A stretch of 50,202 nucleotides of DNA from CAZNYN01 sp964577295. GTDB taxonomy: Bacteria; Synergistota; Synergistia; Synergistales; Synergistaceae. The stretch covers positions 1 to 50,202 of the forward strand of contig CAZNYN010000010.1 in the NCBI GenBank assembly GCA_964577295.1, in the 5' to 3' direction. Each line of letters opens with the position of its first letter. The stretch's first letter is position 1. Below the pieces are notes generated by a model. That model was not told where the DNA came from and did not search any database. It saw only the letters and a program-made list of their open reading frames with translations. This document shows positions 14,608 through 23,714 of this stretch, one piece after another. The position numbers were made by a program, and so were the translations under genes.

Positions 14608-16800
14608 TTGAAAGAAAATGAGAGCAAGATGAGCTTTAAAGTTACGGGAATGACATGCACCACATGCTCACGCATTGTAGAGCGCTCTCTTCTTAAAGTG
14701 CCTGGGGTGTCTTTCGCTTCCGTCAATCTGGCTACTGAAAGTGTATTTGTTGTGGCTGACAGTTCGCTGCAGTTTGAGACGCTCGAAGCTGCAGTCAAAA
14801 AGAGCGGATACGATATCCTAAAAAATGCGCCTTCCGACATTGATGAGATACGCTTTAAAGAGGCGCGCAAAGATTTAATTTTCATAATGGCAATAGGAAT
14901 GCCATTATCGATTTTAATGTTTATGCACATGTTTTTCGGAATACATTTTCATTGGTACGGAATAGCCGAACTCACGGCAGGCGGCATCGCAATATTCTAC
15001 GGAGGACGCAAGACTATAAAAGGCGCATGGATAGCTCTTACGCACGGTCATACTAATATGGATACCTTGATATCCATAAGTGCCGCCGCTTCGTGGCTTA
15101 CTGCTCTTATGAACTTCATGGGCTCGAGTATTCCCTCTTTCGGCACTGTCGGAGTCATGATTCTCATGCTTCACATAACGGGGAGGTACATTGAATCTCA
15201 CCTGCGTGACAAAGCGGCAAAGCAGGTCAAGACGCTGCTGACATTACAGCCTCGCGAGGCACGCGTTGTAAAAGATGACGAAGAGATAATGGTTCCGACC
15301 GAAGCGGTAAAACCAGAAACTCACATTATAGTAAGGCCCGGTGAACGCATACCTCTTGACGGAATCGTAGTCAGCGGGACATCCTCCGTCGACGAATCGC
15401 TGCTTACGGGAGAATCCATCCCTGTCGTGAAAGATACCGGCTCCATAGTGACAGGCGGAGCTATGAATATTTCAAGCGTTCTTAAAATAGAGACAACAAA
15501 AGTAGGGGAAGACACATTTTTATCAAAAATGCTCGACTTGGTGCGTGAAGCACAAGGCTCAAAAGTTCCTCTGCAAGCTCTTGCAGACAGGATAACACTG
15601 AAATTTGTTCCAACGGTAATCATCCTCGCCTCTTTGAGCGCGCTTGCATGGTATTTCGCATTTGACGCCATGTCGGCCCTTGTTATGCCGATATCCTCAC
15701 ATCTGCCGTGGTCTTCCGCATTTTCATCTCCTTCCGCGGCTGCTGTTTACGCTTTTGTGGCAACACTTGTCATAGCATGTCCGTGTGCTTTGGGACTTGC
15801 CACGCCTCTCGCACTTGTCGTAAGTACAGGCGAGGCATCCCGTATAGGACTTTTGATTAGAAATGCCGAAGCCATACAGACTCTGCGCGAAGCGGATACC
15901 GCAATACTGGACAAAACGGGCACGATTACAATGGGAGAACCTCGTGTTGAGAAATGGGAGCTCCCCGACTATGCCAAAAGCTACGTATTCGAGCTGGAAT
16001 CATCCTCCGGACATCCGTTGGCTCAGGCAATCGTAAAAGCGATTGGCGAGTGCGATAAAGTTTCAAAACCTGATTCTATAGAGGAAAAAGCCGGCGAGGG
16101 AGTAACCGGCATCTGGGGAAGCTCCGTCTGGTTTGTGGGGCGCAGCAAAGCTTCCTCCGCGTGGAGCACCAGAGTCGGAAAGGCTCTCACTCTTGCGGAA
16201 GTCAGAAAAGACGGCACTCCCATCGGATATTTTGCAATAAGCGACCCGATAAGAGATGACTCGCAAAAAGCCGTAAGCGATTTAAAGAAACTCGGCATAA
16301 AATGTGTCATGGCAACGGGAGACGGTATGAGCACCGCTCTGTCTATAGCGAAAGAGGCGGGCATTGACGATGTTCACTGGGAAGTACGTCCCGAAAACAA
16401 GCTCGACATAGTTCAGTCCGCTCAGAGCAAAGGTGCGAAAGTTATAATGGCAGGAGACGGGATAAACGACGCAGCCGCGCTGAAAGGCGCACACGTGGGC
16501 ATTGCTATGGGAGGCGGAATGGATCTCGCCGTCGACAGTGCAGACATTGTCATTCTAAAGGGCGGGCTTTCTAAAATTGTCTCGGCTGTCAGGATATCGG
16601 ACAAAACATGGCATATTATTCGGCAGAATCTCTTCGGAGCATTTTTTTACAATATAGTGGCCGTACCCATGGCAATGTTGGGACTGCTCCACCCGATTGT
16701 TGCGGAATTTGCAATGGCGGCCAGCTCGATAACTGTTATACTTAACTCACTGCGCATATCCGGCACAGCTGACAAACAACAAGACACGGAGGGAAAATAA
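14608..16800 (+). CDS. copA: Copper-translocating P1B-type ATPase
   Basis: 730 residues from TTG 14608, which has GGAGG 9 bases upstream; the frame upstream runs into the tRNA-Ser region. There is one N-terminal HMA domain with GMTCTTC (residues 14-20). Then come the membrane segments, the phosphatase motif LLTGESIPV, ion-binding CPC at about 391-393 in ACPCALGLATP, the phosphorylated Asp in DKTGTIT (435), SGHPLAQ of the ATP domain, and GDGINDAAAL from about 616. The last membrane segments show FFYN and MAASSITVI, the YN and MxxSS signatures of Cu(+) pumps, so copper export from the cytoplasm is the best call; silver is possible. It is followed by an HMA chaperone gene 2 bases after the stop. 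Confidence 0.95.
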   Translation: MKENESKMSFKVTGMTCTTCSRIVERSLLKVPGVSFASVNLATESVFVVADSSLQFETLEAAVKKSGYDILKNAPSDIDEIRFKEARKDLIFIMAIGMPLSILMFMHMFFGIHFHWYGIAELTAGGIAIFYGGRKTIKGAWIALTHGHTNMDTLISISAAASWLTALMNFMGSSIPSFGTVGVMILMLHITGRYIESHLRDKAAKQVKTLLTLQPREARVVKDDEEIMVPTEAVKPETHIIVRPGERIPLDGIVVSGTSSVDESLLTGESIPVVKDTGSIVTGGAMNISSVLKIETTKVGEDTFLSKMLDLVREAQGSKVPLQALADRITLKFVPTVIILASLSALAWYFAFDAMSALVMPISSHLPWSSAFSSPSAAAVYAFVATLVIACPCALGLATPLALVVSTGEASRIGLLIRNAEAIQTLREADTAILDKTGTITMGEPRVEKWELPDYAKSYVFELESSSGHPLAQAIVKAIGECDKVSKPDSIEEKAGEGVTGIWGSSVWFVGRSKASSAWSTRVGKALTLAEVRKDGTPIGYFAISDPIRDDSQKAVSDLKKLGIKCVMATGDGMSTALSIAKEAGIDDVHWEVRPENKLDIVQSAQSKGAKVIMAGDGINDAAALKGAHVGIAMGGGMDLAVDSADIVILKGGLSKIVSAVRISDKTWHIIRQNLFGAFFYNIVAVPMAMLGLLHPIVAEFAMAASSITVILNSLRISGTADKQQDTEGK

Positions 16801-16802
16801 CA

Positions 16803-17003
16803 ATGAGAGAAATAACAATGAAAGTACCTGATATGACGTGCGAACACTGTGAAAAAAGAATCCGCGATGCCGTTGTCCAGGCAGGCGGAACTGTGAAGGA
16901 ACTTGACCTCGCGTCAAAAAAATTGGTGATAACAATCGACATGACCGATACGGAAGCAGCATCCCTTCTTGATGACGCGGGCTACGACGCACTGATAGTT
17001 TAA
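16803..17003 (+). CDS. copZ: Heavy-metal-associated domain copper chaperone (CopZ-like)
   Basis: 66 residues making one HMA ferredoxin-like domain. The metal-binding motif is DMTCEHC (Cys13 and Cys16), followed by a typical GYDALIV end. It would carry Cu(+) to the N-terminal HMA domain or transport site of the ATPase encoded 2 bases upstream. An in-frame ATG at 16818 (MKVPDMTC) is an alternative start. GGAGGGAAAATAACA at the end of copA supplies the ribosome site. Confidence 0.9.
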   Translation: MREITMKVPDMTCEHCEKRIRDAVVQAGGTVKELDLASKKLVITIDMTDTEAASLLDDAGYDALIV

Positions 17004-17061
17004 ATAAGTGTGATAGAATATAAGAGAATCAACAAACCACGAACGAAATGAGGTGTTTCTA

Positions 17062-17412
17062 TTGAAGAAATTTGCAATATTGCTGGCATCGGTTTCTATT
17101 TTGCTTGCTTTCTCCTGCTCCGCTTTTGCACATCCGCCAAAGAGTATTTCGGCCTCATGGAATGCTTCACAGGAAACTCTTTCCGTGACGGCTGAACACA
17201 GCGTTGAAGACGCCGCGAAACATTACATACTTTCTCTGACCGTACTTGACGGAACAAAGCAGGTTGTAATGAAACAGTATTCCAAGCAGGGCAGCACAGA
17301 CGGTTTTTCGGATGATGTAATCTTAAAGGGAATGAAACCCGGAACGAAGCTCAGAATACAGCTTGTCTGCAACATAATGGGAAGCAAGGAGCTTCAGTAC
17401 ACAATTCCTTAA
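17062..17412 (+). CDS. Secreted small protein of unknown function in the copper unit
   Basis: 116 residues from TTG 17062, with GAGGTG 6 bases before it. It has a signal peptide (LKKFAILLASVSILLAFS, cut near AFA) and then a mature part starting HPPKSISASW. The body is mostly beta strand and has the phrase AKHYILSLTVLDG, resembling small Ig-like or desulfoferrodoxin/SoxZ-like sandwiches. A single Cys (LVCN) and a His near the mature N-terminus could bind a metal. The position 58 bases after the copper chaperone, before the shared terminator, suggests a role with copper outside the membrane. That is inference from position only. Confidence 0.7.
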   Translation: MKKFAILLASVSILLAFSCSAFAHPPKSISASWNASQETLSVTAEHSVEDAAKHYILSLTVLDGTKQVVMKQYSKQGSTDGFSDDVILKGMKPGTKLRIQLVCNIMGSKELQYTIP

Positions 17413-17432
17413 ACAAGAGAATCAAAGACAAC

Positions 17433-17467
17433 AGAAGCGCGGACACAGTGTCCGCGCTTCTTCTTAT
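17433..17467 (+). terminator. Terminator of the copper unit
   Basis: AGAAGCGCGGACAC and GTGTCCGCGCTTCT form a 14-bp stem with an AGT-sized loop, followed by TCTTATC. It also lies at the 3' end of the minus-strand RodZ-like gene, so it is probably bidirectional. Confidence 0.82.
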
Positions 17468-17476
17468 CATGATATT

Positions 17477-18466
17477 CTATTGATTGTCGGTAACTCTGCC
17501 GTCGTACCAGTAGTATTTGGTAACAGGCTTGCTTCCGCCGGAGACGGGGTTTATTTCGCTGCCCTGCCATACGACACTGCTCTTTCCGGGGTTGCCGTAC
17601 CTGATTCTGAGCGGCGCTTCCTGTGAGACTTCAAATGTTTTGTCCTCACCCGGCCTGATTATTCCCTGAAAAAGTTCCTTGCCCTTGACGCTGGCTTTTA
17701 TCCATATTACGCCCTTGGGCACAACCTTGATACTTCCCGACGCCACACTCTGCACGGGCATAACCGAGGCATCCGACGAGATTTTATCGGCGGAGACGGC
17801 AACCACAGCCTTAACGGGAGTCTTGGGCTTGAGAGGCTTTCCGTCCATCCAGCCTAAGTCAACGGATGTATCGCCGCTTGCCGCCAAGGCAGGAACGACC
17901 GTATCGGAGGAGGCAGGAGATGCTTTCTGTTCAGTAACAACTGCCGGGAGCGGCTCTGGTGTCGGTTCCGCAGCTCCGCTTCCCTCAGGCGCAGATGAAG
18001 TTCCTCCGTCTACGGGATTTACGGCCACATTGCTCAAATCGCCTCTGTACTGCCATGTTATCCATGCCGCGGCCCCCACAGAAAGTGCTATCAGAACATA
18101 AATCCAGAGGAAAGACCTTGACTTAAACACTTTCGGAGCCTCACTGTAGGCTTTTTCCTCCATCGACTCGGGCAGCGGTGTTGTCTGTATCTGAACCTTT
18201 GTCAAAGCATCGTAACTGTTCCAGATATCCTGTGCGCTGAGCACTTCGCAGTACTGTTTTATGAAGCTCCTTGCAAACGGCCCTTTCGGAAGCAAGTCTA
18301 TATTGCCCTCTTCTATAGCAGCCAGATAGTGCTTCTGAATCTTAGTCTGCTGCGATATTTCGGCTATTTCGAGTTTCTGCGCCTCTCTGATACTCTTTAG
18401 CTTATTTCCAAGTTTTATAAACTGTTCCGCTCTGTCATCATTCTGTACTGTTTTTTGAGATTCCAT
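17477..18466 (-). CDS. RodZ-like helix-turn-helix membrane protein
   Basis: 329 residues in the RodZ arrangement. The N-terminal Xre-type HTH (about 17-80) includes LKSIREAQKLEIAEISQQTKI cut by its turn, followed by KHYLAAIEEGN. A linker is followed by one membrane segment (FLWIYVLIALSVGAAAW, about 114-130). Then come a Pro/Ala/Ser-rich periplasmic linker and a C-terminal beta domain (about 240-329) of the DUF4115 type with WIKASVKGKELFQGII. RodZ links MreB filaments to the cell-wall elongation machinery; a regulatory use of the HTH is also possible. It starts 5 bases after rpe in the rsmB-PASTA-rpe unit. Confidence 0.85.
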   Translation of the reverse strand: MESQKTVQNDDRAEQFIKLGNKLKSIREAQKLEIAEISQQTKIQKHYLAAIEEGNIDLLPKGPFARSFIKQYCEVLSAQDIWNSYDALTKVQIQTTPLPESMEEKAYSEAPKVFKSRSFLWIYVLIALSVGAAAWITWQYRGDLSNVAVNPVDGGTSSAPEGSGAAEPTPEPLPAVVTEQKASPASSDTVVPALAASGDTSVDLGWMDGKPLKPKTPVKAVVAVSADKISSDASVMPVQSVASGSIKVVPKGVIWIKASVKGKELFQGIIRPGEDKTFEVSQEAPLRIRYGNPGKSSVVWQGSEINPVSGGSKPVTKYYWYDGRVTDNQ

Positions 18467-18471
18467 CGCGG

Positions 18472-19173
18472 CTACCTCCCCACTGCTCTCTCTCTCATAT
18501 CTCTTATAACATCGGCAGGATGCGGTTTCCCAAATACGGCGCTGCCTGCGACAACGACATCACATCCGACAGATACCACACTTGCTATATTGTCGGGGCA
18601 TATTCCTCCGTCGATTTCGATAAGAAAATCCCCCTTGTTGGCACTTCTCCACTCGACAAGAGCTTTCACCTTCTGCAAAACCTCAGGTATAAAAGATTGC
18701 CCTCCGTATCCGGGGTTGACAGACATAACAAGAACAAGGTCTGTCATGTGAAGAATGGGGTAAAGCAGCTCCACTGGCGTTCCGGGATTGATAGATACTC
18801 CGGCGGGGCAGCCTGCGTCCCTTATCTTTTGCAGCACTCTATGTATGTGGGGCGTAGCTTCCGCATGCACGGTAAGGGCAGACGGCTTTTCGGCAAGAAA
18901 CATGTCCGCAAAGGCCTCAGGAGGTTCAACCATTATGTGTACATCTATAAAAGCATCGGGATATCTTTTTCTCAAGGCTTTCAAAAGATTAGGCCCGTAT
19001 GATAGATTCGGGACAAAGTGCCCGTCCATAATATCAAGATGCAGCCAGTCGGCCTCGCCCTCCAAAGATTCGATGTGGCTTTCTATATTAAGAATGTCTG
19101 CAGAGAGCAGAGATGGGGATATTAACACCCCCCTCTCACCTTTAAGAGACATCAGTTGAAACGATCCTGCCAT
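18472..19173 (-). CDS. rpe: Ribulose-phosphate 3-epimerase
   Basis: Interconverts ribulose 5-phosphate and xylulose 5-phosphate in the pentose phosphate pathway. TIM-barrel motifs are all present: SPSLLSADILN, the metal-binding WLHLDIMDGHFVPNLSYG, DVHIMVEPPE, VMSVNPGYGGQSFI, and the phosphate-binding EIDGGICPDN with VVAGSAVFG. At 233 residues it is about ten longer than usual because of an N-terminal extension. The ATG at 19173 has GGAGGTGAT 6-8 bases upstream, so I keep it. The first 22 bases overlap the end of the PASTA gene, which implies translational coupling. Confidence 0.96.
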   Translation of the reverse strand: MAGSFQLMSLKGERGVLISPSLLSADILNIESHIESLEGEADWLHLDIMDGHFVPNLSYGPNLLKALRKRYPDAFIDVHIMVEPPEAFADMFLAEKPSALTVHAEATPHIHRVLQKIRDAGCPAGVSINPGTPVELLYPILHMTDLVLVMSVNPGYGGQSFIPEVLQKVKALVEWRSANKGDFLIEIDGGICPDNIASVVSVGCDVVVAGSAVFGKPHPADVIRDMRERAVGR

Positions 19174-20345
19174 ACAAAATCACCTCCGAGTAAAATTGTT
19201 ATTACGGCCTCTCCGGAATAGGGGGCGTTCATTGATATATACTCTCCGCTTTTGGCAAGCCCGTCTTTAAGCACATGAGTACCTGAAGAATCTTTCATCT
19301 CTATCTTGATTGAGAGCGGCTTGCTCAGAGGCGGTACCTGATATCTTATTTTTGCTGTCTTCTTTGGCACTGACGTAACCGGCTTTTCTTCCTTTGGAGT
19401 TACATCCTCGGCAGGTTTAACTTCGCTCTTGGGCTGCTCGGTTTTAGGCTTTTCCTGCTCTGTCTGCACAGGCACAGTCTTTGCTTTTTCTTCGGTCTTT
19501 TCCTTTACCTCGGGGATTTTAGACGGCATCTGCGACGGTACAGCCTCTTTTATAACGACTGTACGCACCGCGGCGGCTCTCTCCTTGTCCGTTGCAGATT
19601 CGGGCATTGCATCGGGGACAGATTCTCCCTCTTTCGGAGCACGTGCGAATGTAATTGAAACCTGTGTTCCTGCCGGCACTTTTGCATTTTTCCTCGGATT
19701 GGTCGAAAGTATAGTTCCTGCGGGCATTGCAGCAGACGGAAGTTCCGTCTGAGCTCCTACAATAAGACCTATCTGCTCCAGCACCTCGGCCGCCATTTCA
19801 AGCGGCTGTCCGACCAAATCGGGAACTTGGACAAAAGAGCCGTCATGACTGTTTCCTGAACTTACGAGCAGGCTTATCATGGTATTTTTAGCAACCTGCT
19901 GCGGTGCTGCAGGGTTTTGGGCTATTACAGAGCCTGATGCCTTCAGTTTATCGGTTACTCTAAGAATTTTGTCCACCTTAAAGCCCGATTCGTTAAGCGT
20001 CTTTACAGCTTCTTCATATTTCATTCCGCGTACATCCGGAATTGGCATAACGGAGCCGCCTTTGCTGACTTTAAGCAGTATAACTTTGCCTTTGGAGACC
20101 TTTTCTCCTGCAGGCAGATTCTGTGAAACGACAACATCCTCCTTGAGAGGCGAGTCGACTTTATCCACTTTTGCAAGAAGTCCTTTGGACTGCAGCGCAT
20201 CAACTGCGTCAAGGAGCTGCATTCCGACAACAGAAGGAACGGAAGAATCCTTTTCTTCTATGAATATCGTCTTTATTCCGATCCATGCGCAGACAATTAT
20301 TACCACAAAGGCGATAATTACTCCCCAGCGGTGAATTTTTCCCAT
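19152..20345 (-). CDS. PASTA-domain membrane protein without a kinase domain
   Basis: 397 residues: a short cytoplasmic start, one membrane segment (WGVIIAFVVIIVCAWIGI, about 7-24), then three PASTA repeats at about 35-95, 96-166 and 172-237. Each repeat has the pattern VPxVxGxxxxEAxxxLxxxGL, for example VPDLVGQPLEMAAEVLEQIG. A Lys/Glu/Pro-rich low-complexity stretch (about 265-335) is followed by a compact C-terminal domain of about 60 residues. PASTA domains bind peptidoglycan fragments or beta-lactams and usually belong to Stk kinases or PBP2x; neither is present here. Between rsmB and rpe many bacteria carry the stp-stk pair, so this may be a kinase that has lost its catalytic part. Confidence 0.88.
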   Translation of the reverse strand: MGKIHRWGVIIAFVVIIVCAWIGIKTIFIEEKDSSVPSVVGMQLLDAVDALQSKGLLAKVDKVDSPLKEDVVVSQNLPAGEKVSKGKVILLKVSKGGSVMPIPDVRGMKYEEAVKTLNESGFKVDKILRVTDKLKASGSVIAQNPAAPQQVAKNTMISLLVSSGNSHDGSFVQVPDLVGQPLEMAAEVLEQIGLIVGAQTELPSAAMPAGTILSTNPRKNAKVPAGTQVSITFARAPKEGESVPDAMPESATDKERAAAVRTVVIKEAVPSQMPSKIPEVKEKTEEKAKTVPVQTEQEKPKTEQPKSEVKPAEDVTPKEEKPVTSVPKKTAKIRYQVPPLSKPLSIKIEMKDSSGTHVLKDGLAKSGEYISMNAPYSGEAVITILLGGDFVWQDRFN

Positions 20346-20363
20346 GACATATCTGCCTCCTTA

Positions 20364-21683
20364 CTATTTGCGCTTTGAAAGAAGCGCCAGGTAGAACCCG
20401 TCAACCCACGGAAGCCCCGGCCATATCACAGTGCCGAAAGGTTTTCCCTTTGTCATAAGTTTGTGAATCCTCTCCACAGGTATCTCCACAAGTTCCGGAT
20501 GGCGCGCCATTACAGAAGCTACGACCTTCTCATTCTCTTCTCTGAAAGTGCTGCATGTGCTGTAAGCGACAATTCCGCCGGGTGCGACAAGTGAAACTGC
20601 TCTATCAAGAAGCTGCGTCTGAAGTTGTGAGTTTGCCGCTACCATTTCCGGAGTGCAGCGCCATTTGCTTTCCGGATGGCGTCCCCATGTGCCGCTGCCC
20701 GAGCAGGGAGCGTCAAGAAGCACTGCGGAAGGGGTATTATCGGGAGTCAGAGTGAGCGCATCGCCGGATTTAAATTTCACTCTGTCCTCGGCGTGCATTC
20801 TCATCATTTCAAATTTTGCGGATTTTATTCTCGGTTCGGAAAGATCCCACGCCTCTATTTGCGAGTCAGACGCTATATCGGCAATATGTCCTGTCTTTAT
20901 TCCGCGTCCGCAGCACATATCAAGCAGATAGCCGCCCTTCCATTTTTTGCACAGTGCTTCCGCTATCATCATTGAAGATTCGCTCTGAGGCGTGACAACA
21001 CCTTCGCCGAAGCCCGCTATATCGGGCGGATAGGGAGTGGCGGGGGTTCTGACGGAACATGCAAGCAGAGGGGAAGCCCAAGCCTTGTGGCCAGCTGCTC
21101 TGTAGTCCTCAACCCATCTGTCCCTGTCATGACCTCTTGTAACTCTGAGTGAAAGGTAAGTTTTCATGCCGCTTGAACGGACAAGGCGTTTGGCATCCGC
21201 GATGGAGGTGTCTTTTGACCACTGAGCGGCAGCCCAGCCCGGCACGCCCCAGTATAGAGCCTGATCTCTGATCGCTCCGCTCTTCTTCAGTTCGGCAAGG
21301 TAAGGTTTGACTTCATCCGCGACAGTATGGAGCACGGCATTCACAAGAGCTATGTCCCGTTCGTCTCCCTGAGCCTTTATAGCCTGTACTACGGCGTTTA
21401 TCAGCACGGGCAGAGCAAAATAGCGAAGCTCCACTATTCCCGCGACACCTATAATGAGTGCGTTATTGGTAAGGGCTGAGAGCTCTCTTGTGTTGCGTTT
21501 GCAATATTTGCCTACTATATGCTTCCAAAGCCCCTGTCGTCTCAAAGAGCAATAAACAAGAGTCGCTGCAAGCACTCTATCGGAAGGAGCAATATTTGTG
21601 TAAAGTTTTCTAAGCGCTTCAGCGGCAAAAGCTCCGTTGCTGACTTCACCGTAGACCTGAAGAGCGGCTTCTATACCTCTCAT
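20364..21683 (-). CDS. rsmB: 16S rRNA (cytosine-967-C5)-methyltransferase RsmB
   Basis: 439 residues. The N-terminal NusB-like RNA-binding domain (about 1-140) is followed by a Rossmann methyltransferase domain. Motif I is LDMCCGRGIKT, motif IV is LLDAPCSGSGTWGRHPE, and the catalytic cysteine lies in AYSTCSTF with EENEKV after it, the two-cysteine arrangement of the RsmB/NSUN family. It methylates C967 of 16S rRNA using SAM. AGAGGTGAT stands 8 bases before the ATG. It is the first gene of the unit rsmB, PASTA protein, rpe, RodZ-like. Confidence 0.94.
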   Translation of the reverse strand: MRGIEAALQVYGEVSNGAFAAEALRKLYTNIAPSDRVLAATLVYCSLRRQGLWKHIVGKYCKRNTRELSALTNNALIIGVAGIVELRYFALPVLINAVVQAIKAQGDERDIALVNAVLHTVADEVKPYLAELKKSGAIRDQALYWGVPGWAAAQWSKDTSIADAKRLVRSSGMKTYLSLRVTRGHDRDRWVEDYRAAGHKAWASPLLACSVRTPATPYPPDIAGFGEGVVTPQSESSMMIAEALCKKWKGGYLLDMCCGRGIKTGHIADIASDSQIEAWDLSEPRIKSAKFEMMRMHAEDRVKFKSGDALTLTPDNTPSAVLLDAPCSGSGTWGRHPESKWRCTPEMVAANSQLQTQLLDRAVSLVAPGGIVAYSTCSTFREENEKVVASVMARHPELVEIPVERIHKLMTKGKPFGTVIWPGLPWVDGFYLALLSKRK

Positions 21684-21746
21684 CTGAAAGAATCACCTCT
21701 ATATCCGCGGATTTATCCGCAGTTTCATGGAACAGTCCGATTTACA

Positions 21747-21778
21747 TAAAAACGGAGACGGCACAGCGCCGCCTCCGT
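21747..21778 (-). terminator. Terminator of the YugP-type protease gene
   Basis: ACGGAGACGGC and GCCGCCTCCGT arms (one mismatch) pair around a short loop at 21752-21778, followed on the minus strand by a run of five T. Confidence 0.78.
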
Positions 21779-21795
21779 CAATTTTACACTATTTT

Positions 21796-22485
21796 TTAGT
21801 CCCTGCGCATATTGCGAAGAGCAATAAGGCGCACAAGCTGGAGAATGGTCATCACAAGAGCCGCGACATAAGTAAGTGCAGCTGCGTCGAGCACTGATTT
21901 TGCTCCTCCTATTTCATCACTTGCAAGAAGTCCCGTCTCGGAAAGAAGCCTTAAAGCACGGGCACTTGCGTCAAATTCAACAGGCAGTGTCACAAGATGA
22001 AAAACAAGAACTCCGCAGAATAGCAGTATTCCTAAATTCAGCAGATTCAGAGACCCCATTAGCAGCCCTATAAGGAAGAGCGGCATTGACAAAGTGGAGC
22101 TTATATTCACGACGGGAACAATTGTGTTTCTCAGGCGCAGAAACTGATAGTCCTCTTTGTCCTGTATGGCGTGTCCGACCTCATGAGCGGCGACGCCTAT
22201 AGCTGCGATGCTCGTACTGCCTGCTACGGAATCAGAGAGACGAAGAACCTTCGCACTTGGGTCATAGTGATCCGTAAGTTCTCCCGCTATGCGCTCGACT
22301 CTGATTCCCTGAAGGCCGAAACGATCCAGCAGTGCACGGGAGACTTGGTCCGCAGTAACGCCGCGTCTTGCTCTGATTTCACTGTATCTTGCAAATGTTC
22401 CTTTTACCTTGAACTGAGCCCACATAGAAAATATCACGGCGGGGATCAGCAGAACCATCGTGGGGTCAAAGAACGGGTACATCAT
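21796..22485 (-). CDS. YugP-type neutral zinc metallopeptidase
   Basis: 229 residues with a membrane segment at the N-terminus (MMYPFFDPTMVLLIPAVIFS) and two or three more after residue 120. The zinc motif HEVGHAIQ (about residues 97-104) is the HExxH site, and the nearby YDPSAKVLRLS is typical of the YugP/DUF zinc-peptidase family. The family is membrane-bound and its substrates are unknown. GGAGGTAATG precedes the start. It is probably its own unit between the DegT gene and its terminator. Confidence 0.9.
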   Translation of the reverse strand: MMYPFFDPTMVLLIPAVIFSMWAQFKVKGTFARYSEIRARRGVTADQVSRALLDRFGLQGIRVERIAGELTDHYDPSAKVLRLSDSVAGSTSIAAIGVAAHEVGHAIQDKEDYQFLRLRNTIVPVVNISSTLSMPLFLIGLLMGSLNLLNLGILLFCGVLVFHLVTLPVEFDASARALRLLSETGLLASDEIGGAKSVLDAAALTYVAALVMTILQLVRLIALRNMRRD

Positions 22486-22542
22486 AATTCATTACCTCCA
22501 TAGACAGACTTTGTATCCTAAGTATAGTCTAACTTGGTCAAA

Positions 22543-23700
22543 CTATTTATGTCCACCGTAAAATGCCGCAATTTCATCCGCAACCCGTTCCTGTTCTTCG
22601 GGAAGGAGCTCGGGGAAGATCGGAAGGGCCAACACTTCCTCTGAAAGCATTTCGGAGACAGGGAAATCTCCCTCTTTATAGCCGAGATATGAGAAACAGT
22701 GCTGCAAATGCAGAGAGAGCGGATAATAGACTCTGGTTACTACTCCGCGCTCCGCCAGGAACTTCTGGAGCTCGTCTCTTTCCTTCACGCGAACAACGTA
22801 CTGGTGGTAGACATGTCTGTTGCCCGGAAGTTCTGTCGGGATCATTATTTTATCCAGAAGCCCTTTTTCGGCAAAGAGCATCTTATAGCGCTCCGCAACA
22901 ATGCGGCGCTCCTCATTCCACTCTTCGAGATGGCGGAGGCGCACACGCAGGATTGCTGCCTGAATGGCGTCGAGACGGCTGTTGATGCCGACTTCATCGT
23001 GAAAATATGTCTTGCCCGAACCGTGCACGCGAAGGCTTCTTATTCTTTCGGCCCTCTCACTGTCGCGCGGAATCGAGACCATTCCGCCGTCTCCGTAGCA
23101 GCCCAGATTTTTTGTCGGGAAGAAGGAGAAGCACCCTATGTCACCTACGGAACCTGCTCTATGCACACTGCCGTCTATTATTCTGTGAGAGCCGATGGCC
23201 TGAGCACAGTCTTCTATGAGAAGAATGTTTCTCTTATCCAGCTCTTCTTTAAATTTTTCAAGTCTGCACATCTGTCCGAAGAGATGAACGGGAAGAACTG
23301 CTTTTGTTCTCGGAGTTATCTTTTCAAGCACGGATTCCGGCGATAAATTGTAACTGTCCGGCTCTACATCCGCAAATACGGGAGTGGCTCCGTTTCTTGT
23401 TATGCAGCTTGCCGTGGCAAAGAACGTAAAAGGAGTCGTTATAATCTCGTCGCCCTCTTTAAGATCCAACGACATCAGGGCAAGAACAAGGGCATCTGTT
23501 CCCGATGCGCATCCAACCGTATCGGCGACTTCGAGATAGAGGGCTATCTCTTTTTCAAGGCTCTCAACTTCAGGTCCGAGTATAAAGTGCTGTGTCTCGA
23601 GCACTCTGTCGATGGCTACCTTTACTTCTTCTTTTACCCGCGCGTAATTTCTTGTCAAATCAAATGAGGGAATGCTTTTAATCTCTGCCACTTGCTTCAC
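22543..23700 (-). CDS. DegT/DnrJ/EryC1/StrS-family PLP aminotransferase
   Basis: 385 residues with the sugar-aminotransferase signatures. SGTDALVLAL is the PLP phosphate-binding turn and TTPFTFFATA is also typical. The Asp in IEDCAQAIG contacts the pyridine nitrogen, and the Schiff-base Lys lies in FFPTKNLG. GINSRLDAIQAAILRVRL is the conserved downstream block. Such enzymes transfer an amino group to a keto-sugar nucleotide for LPS, glycan or antibiotic sugars; the substrate cannot be read from sequence. It follows a GntR-type regulator with a 14-base gap, so that regulator may control it. GTG 23700 or GTG 23691 could be the start; both have only AAAGG as ribosome site. Confidence 0.9.
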   Translation of the reverse strand: MKQVAEIKSIPSFDLTRNYARVKEEVKVAIDRVLETQHFILGPEVESLEKEIALYLEVADTVGCASGTDALVLALMSLDLKEGDEIITTPFTFFATASCITRNGATPVFADVEPDSYNLSPESVLEKITPRTKAVLPVHLFGQMCRLEKFKEELDKRNILLIEDCAQAIGSHRIIDGSVHRAGSVGDIGCFSFFPTKNLGCYGDGGMVSIPRDSERAERIRSLRVHGSGKTYFHDEVGINSRLDAIQAAILRVRLRHLEEWNEERRIVAERYKMLFAEKGLLDKIMIPTELPGNRHVYHQYVVRVKERDELQKFLAERGVVTRVYYPLSLHLQHCFSYLGYKEGDFPVSEMLSEEVLALPIFPELLPEEQERVADEIAAFYGGHK

Positions 23701-23714
23701 TGCCTTTCTTTAGC

